From: Candidatus Zixiibacteriota bacterium
Lineage (GTDB): Bacteria; Zixibacteria; MSB-5A5; GN15; JAAZOE01
NCBI GenBank assembly: GCA_036480375.1
Contig: JAZGGI010000028.1
Span: 124,001 to 188,000, forward strand
DNA: 64,000 nucleotides
Reading direction: 5' to 3'
In this document: piece after piece, positions 62,337-64,000 of the stretch
Layout of the letters: each line of letters opens with the position of its first letter
Numbering within the stretch: the stretch's first letter is position 1
The notes under the pieces: generated by a model
Databases searched by the model: none
Told to the model about the DNA's origin: nothing
Seen by the model: only the letters and a program-made list of their open reading frames with translations
Program-made: the position numbers and the translations under genes

Positions 62337-64000
62337 ATGAAACTCAAAGAACCGCATCCACGAGGCGGCTGGGTTTCCTCTCTATTTGGATATGCAAAAA
62401 CATTTCCACGTTCTCTGAAACTTCTAATTCTAATAGGTATCCATATAGTAGTTCTATTGGGCGTCGGTTTGTCAGGCGCATACTACGGTATGATGTTATT
62501 TAAGCGAGGTGATGCGCATAATTTAGATCATATTGTCGAAAATATTATGCAAACCCGGATCGGAGTGATTGGCAATTATATCAAGGGCCTGTCGTCGCAT
62601 CCCGATTATATTCAGATCGATATAAAGTTTAAGGACTTTCAAAAACTTGTTTATGACAGAGCCGTGGCTCTTGAAAAACAGATATTAATATCAAGCTCCG
62701 ATAATTTTGTCCCTGCGGAAATACGTTATGGGGATGATATTTACCGTGCCAAAATCCGACTCAAAGGCGATTGGACCAAGGACAACCTTCAGGGTGATAA
62801 ATGGTCGTATCGGGTAAAAATTAGAGGCGATAGCGCCCTTTTTGGAATGAAGCAGTTTTCTCTGCATCATCCCCGCGCACGGGATTATGTCTATGAGTGG
62901 CTTTTTCAAAAAGCGCTGGCACGAGAAAAAATCGTCAATCTCAGATATAAATTCGTCAGGGTTTCGCTCAACGGAAAAGATGTCGGCATTTATGCCCTCG
63001 AAGAACATTTTGAAAAAAGATTGATTGAGCATACCGAGAATCGGGAAGGTCCGATAATTAAATTCAATGAAAATCTCTTCTGGCAGGATCTGCAGGCTCA
63101 CTGGCATATCGGAGGGAGCACCGGACTTAGTTCACTCAATGCGGCCAATATTGATATGTTTAAAAGCAATACTATCTTAAATGATCCGATCTTATCCAAA
63201 CAATTTTTCCTGGGGCATTCTCTTTTGGAAAAATTTCGCCATGGAGAACTTCCAGCCAGAGAAGTTTTTGACATACCAAAGACGGCGATGCATCGCGCGT
63301 TGATTGATCTGATGGGTGGAGGGCACGCCCTGTCATGGCATAACCTGAGATTTTATTATAATCCGATTACATCCCGTTTGGAACCGATCGGTTTTGACAA
63401 TGATGCTGGAAATCCGATTTCACATCTGACCTCTACCCATAACTTTCTTGGCGGCCCGTTAAATGATATCGAGCGAAAAATCTTTGCGGATGCCGAAATC
63501 TTCCGTGAATACGTAAAAGTGTTGGAGAAGATTTCGCAAAAAGAATATCTCGATTCGCTTTTGACGGAAGTTGATGATGACCTTCAGGAAAACCTGAGAA
63601 TTATATACAGCGAATTTCCTTATTTTCATTATTCCGAGAGAATACTATATAATAACCAGCAAGTAATTCAAGCGGCTCTACGGCCAACCAAAGCGATCCA
63701 TGCTTATCTAAATTCAAAAAAAGGAACTGAATTGGATCTTGAAATCGGCAATATTCAACTCCTTCCAGTTGAAATTCGTTATTTGTCAAGATTCGGCCAA
63801 AAGATTGCGGAACCTTCCGGCAATACAATCTTCGCCGCAATGGTTAAATCAAAACCGGCGGAATTTCAAAATTTAATATTCAAATTACAGGATAATCTTG
63901 AATGGACCGATTCGACTATCAATGAAATATATCTCAATTATTCAATATTAGGCTCCAGTCGAATCGATTCAATTTCGATTTTTAGCTGGAAACGGATCAA
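62337..64000 (+). CDS. CotH-kinase-like protein, 3' end beyond window
   Basis: This open frame runs from ATG 62337 to the right edge (about 554 residues seen). It has one N-terminal membrane helix (about 28-52), a lipid-independent periplasmic part, and CotH-kinase-like motifs: RIRLKGDWTK-type strand, a KFVRVSLNGKDVGIYALEEH segment, and the active-site-like GFDNDAGN (Asp354-Asn-Asp-Ala-Gly-Asn359). CotH kinases phosphorylate proteins; many CotH-like proteins are of unknown activity. Being coupled to DUF4956, it likely acts with it at the envelope. The RIRLKGDWTK motif is read as KIRLKGDWTKDNLQGDKWSY at residues 139-158. Confidence 0.87.
   Translation, partial: MKLKEPHPRGGWVSSLFGYAKTFPRSLKLLILIGIHIVVLLGVGLSGAYYGMMLFKRGDAHNLDHIVENIMQTRIGVIGNYIKGLSSHPDYIQIDIKFKDFQKLVYDRAVALEKQILISSSDNFVPAEIRYGDDIYRAKIRLKGDWTKDNLQGDKWSYRVKIRGDSALFGMKQFSLHHPRARDYVYEWLFQKALAREKIVNLRYKFVRVSLNGKDVGIYALEEHFEKRLIEHTENREGPIIKFNENLFWQDLQAHWHIGGSTGLSSLNAANIDMFKSNTILNDPILSKQFFLGHSLLEKFRHGELPAREVFDIPKTAMHRALIDLMGGGHALSWHNLRFYYNPITSRLEPIGFDNDAGNPISHLTSTHNFLGGPLNDIERKIFADAEIFREYVKVLEKISQKEYLDSLLTEVDDDLQENLRIIYSEFPYFHYSERILYNNQQVIQAALRPTKAIHAYLNSKKGTELDLEIGNIQLLPVEIRYLSRFGQKIAEPSGNTIFAAMVKSKPAEFQNLIFKLQDNLEWTDSTINEIYLNYSILGSSRIDSISIFSWKRI

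Overview
The window comes from a Gram-negative-type, non-model bacterium of moderate GC content. MurE carries the DNPR motif of the meso-diaminopimelate enzyme, and Lnt, an outer-membrane-barrel protein and many signal peptides point to a diderm envelope. Secreted proteins end in FlgD-like / type IX-like sorting domains (NYPNPFNP motif) or carry a dockerin pair of the CGDANxDxxVNVGDA type. This combination, with Tricorn-like giant proteases, suggests the FCB superphylum, possibly candidate phylum Zixibacteria. The taxonomic call is inference.

Layout. 1-9285: a dcw cell-wall/division cluster on the minus strand (mraZ, rsmH, ftsL-like, PASTA-type PBP, murE, murF, mraY, murD running off the left edge), with an MraZ operator of three TGGGN boxes. 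9579-11924: a secreted gingipain-like C25 peptidase. 11917-22410: a tightly packed minus-strand run with three glycosyltransferases, a FemAB/BioF2-like acyltransferase, a secreted propeller protein, lnt, gpmI and purM. 22533-28772: a methyltransferase, then rluD-type synthase, rsmA, tatD, metG and ricT. 28988-36191: a triheme cytochrome c and two convergent Tricorn-type proteases sharing a terminator. 36643-38604: a vWA/YfbK-like protein. 38809-44722: a short QueG-like iron-sulfur protein, DUF4416, murA, and a large fusion of a zinc-peptidase-like domain, TolB repeats and an outer-membrane barrel. 44790-45182: a lysine-rich histone-H1-like protein with a Myb/SANT-like core.

45491-53624 is a C5-pathway tetrapyrrole cluster (hemA-hemC-hemB-hemL-hemE, minus strand) followed by a Lon-family protease. 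Upstream and divergent from hemA sits tRNA-Glu(CUC), the tRNA family whose aminoacylated form feeds HemA.

The accessory part begins at that tRNA. A perfect 16-nt copy of the tRNA 3' end lies 3.2 kb downstream and brackets a two-gene unit (repeat-rich surface protein plus dockerin protein), as expected for a tRNA-integrated island. Beyond it are a decayed IS481-like element, an ArnT-like GT39 membrane glycosyltransferase, and a decayed IS3-family element inserted in a fragment of another IS. The window closes with a strong promoter driving DUF4956 and a CotH-kinase-like protein cut by the right edge.

The best candidates for less-described biology are the tRNA-Glu island, the CotH/DUF4956 operon, the metallopeptidase-propeller-barrel fusion, the histone-like protein, and the proximity of tRNA-Glu, the hem genes and a Lon protease. 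Several genes appear to use TTG or GTG starts, and murE seems to lack any ordinary start codon at the right place.
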